Assembly: GCF_024693525.1 (NCBI RefSeq)
Contig: NZ_JAILKR010000021.1
Coordinates: forward strand, 1 to 5,119
Direction of reading: 5' to 3'
Length of the DNA stretch: 5,119 bases
DNA from: Selenomonas sp.
Lineage (GTDB): Bacteria > Bacillota_C > Negativicutes > Selenomonadales > Selenomonadaceae
The translations under genes and the position numbers were made by a program. The notes beneath the pieces were generated by a model, which made no database searches, was not told where the DNA came from, and saw nothing but the letters and a program-made list of their open reading frames with translations. Position 1 is the stretch's first letter. Each line of letters begins with the position of its first letter. Shown here piece after piece: positions 4,611 to 5,119 of this stretch.

Positions 4611-5119
4611 TTATAATTTGCTTAAAATAAACGCTGCCTGTCCCTGCAGCTGATATCTTCCCAAGCCAGCAGGCACAAAGACCGTCCTTCCTTTTTCCAC
4701 AGTGAGAGACGCATCATTTACAGTAAGCGACAAAGTGCCATCCAGTACCGTCAGGCAATGGAAGGAATCCTCGCCAGCGCACATAGTGCTGTCTCCCTGC
4801 AGACTGCCATGATATACTTTGAAATACTTGCATTCCGCCAATAATCTGATATCCATATCCGGGAACAGGTCAATATCCAGCGTATTTCCCGACACAGCCT
4901 GCGGCACTTCGAGCTTGGTTACCGCCAAAGCCTTATCGACATGCAATTGACGCGGCTTGCCATCTTTGCCCACGCGGCCATAGTCATAGACACGATAGGT
5001 CAGATTGGAGCTTTGCTGGACCTCATAAATCAGGATACCACTGCCAATGGCATGCAGCGTACCTGCCTTGATGAAGAACACATCCCCTTTATGCACGGGG
5101 ACTTTGTTGCAGACCTCCA
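4611..5119 (-). CDS. manA: Mannose-6-phosphate isomerase, C-terminal part (5' end beyond window)
   Basis: The frame is open from the right edge of the window (first whole codon 5117-5115) to TAA at 4613-4611, about 168 residues. It interconverts mannose 6-phosphate and fructose 6-phosphate in the cytoplasm, feeding mannose into glycolysis or supplying mannose for surface sugars. Diagnostic segments of the type I phosphomannose isomerase cupin are VHKGDVFFIKAGTLHAIG, whose His is a zinc ligand, and GILIYEVQQSSNLTYRVYDYGR, with the active-site Arg. The second cupin-like domain follows (FHCLTVLDGTLSLTV, KGRTVFVPAG). Family members of the Firmicute type have about 310-320 residues, so the N-terminal half is missing only because the window ends. 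The GTG at 5096 is not a start, since the frame and the homology continue upstream of it. The gene ends in a strong terminator at 4558-4520. Confidence 0.93.
   Translation of the reverse strand, partial: EVCNKVPVHKGDVFFIKAGTLHAIGSGILIYEVQQSSNLTYRVYDYGRVGKDGKPRQLHVDKALAVTKLEVPQAVSGNTLDIDLFPDMDIRLLAECKYFKVYHGSLQGDSTMCAGEDSFHCLTVLDGTLSLTVNDASLTVEKGRTVFVPAGLGRYQLQGQAAFILSKL

Overview
The window looks like chromosomal DNA of a mid-GC Gram-negative-type Firmicute, most plausibly a Selenomonas-like member of the Negativicutes. The organism call is an inference. It rests on the Firmicute-type mannose-6-phosphate isomerase, the HisJ/PHP-type histidinol-phosphatase, strong AGGAGG ribosome binding sites, and two envelope-targeted proteins with signal peptides (one Tat-like). 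No rRNA, tRNA, CRISPR array or insertion sequence was seen. Every gene reads on the minus strand, so transcription runs from the right end of the window to the left.

Right to left: (1) 5117-4611 is the C-terminal part of mannose-6-phosphate isomerase (manA), closed by a strong intrinsic terminator at 4558-4520. (2) 4451-4047 is a short open frame that is a scarred remnant of a DUF362-family protein. Its N-terminus, an internal block and its C-terminus all appear to be missing. (3) 4050-4020 is a textbook MerR-type promoter, with a 19-bp spacer and a perfect 9-2-9 palindrome. It drives a two-gene unit: 3960-3073, a carboxymuconolactone decarboxylase (CMD)-cupin fusion with an unusual signal-peptide-like extension, then 23 bases later 3049-1769, a Tat-type secreted metallophosphatase of the purple acid phosphatase type. 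(4) 1763-1731 is the terminator of that unit. Its loop carries a consensus -35, and a consensus -10 follows the T-run, so terminator and next promoter overlap. (5) 1696-696 is a decaying MFS transporter gene with a lost or frameshifted N-terminus and an in-frame TAG at 1052-1050. (6) 681-1 is a histidinol-phosphatase (hisJ type), start intact and 3' end beyond the window, whose Shine-Dalgarno sequence overlaps the end of the MFS gene.

The picture is one intact, regulated two-gene unit (CMD-cupin plus secreted phosphatase) sitting between two pseudogenes, with housekeeping genes (manA, hisJ) on the outside. The points most worth following up are the MerR-type promoter with no MerR gene in view, the possible dual localisation of the CMD-cupin protein, and the terminator/promoter overlap. 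That promoter is followed by a potentially structured leader feeding hisJ through a dead transporter gene.
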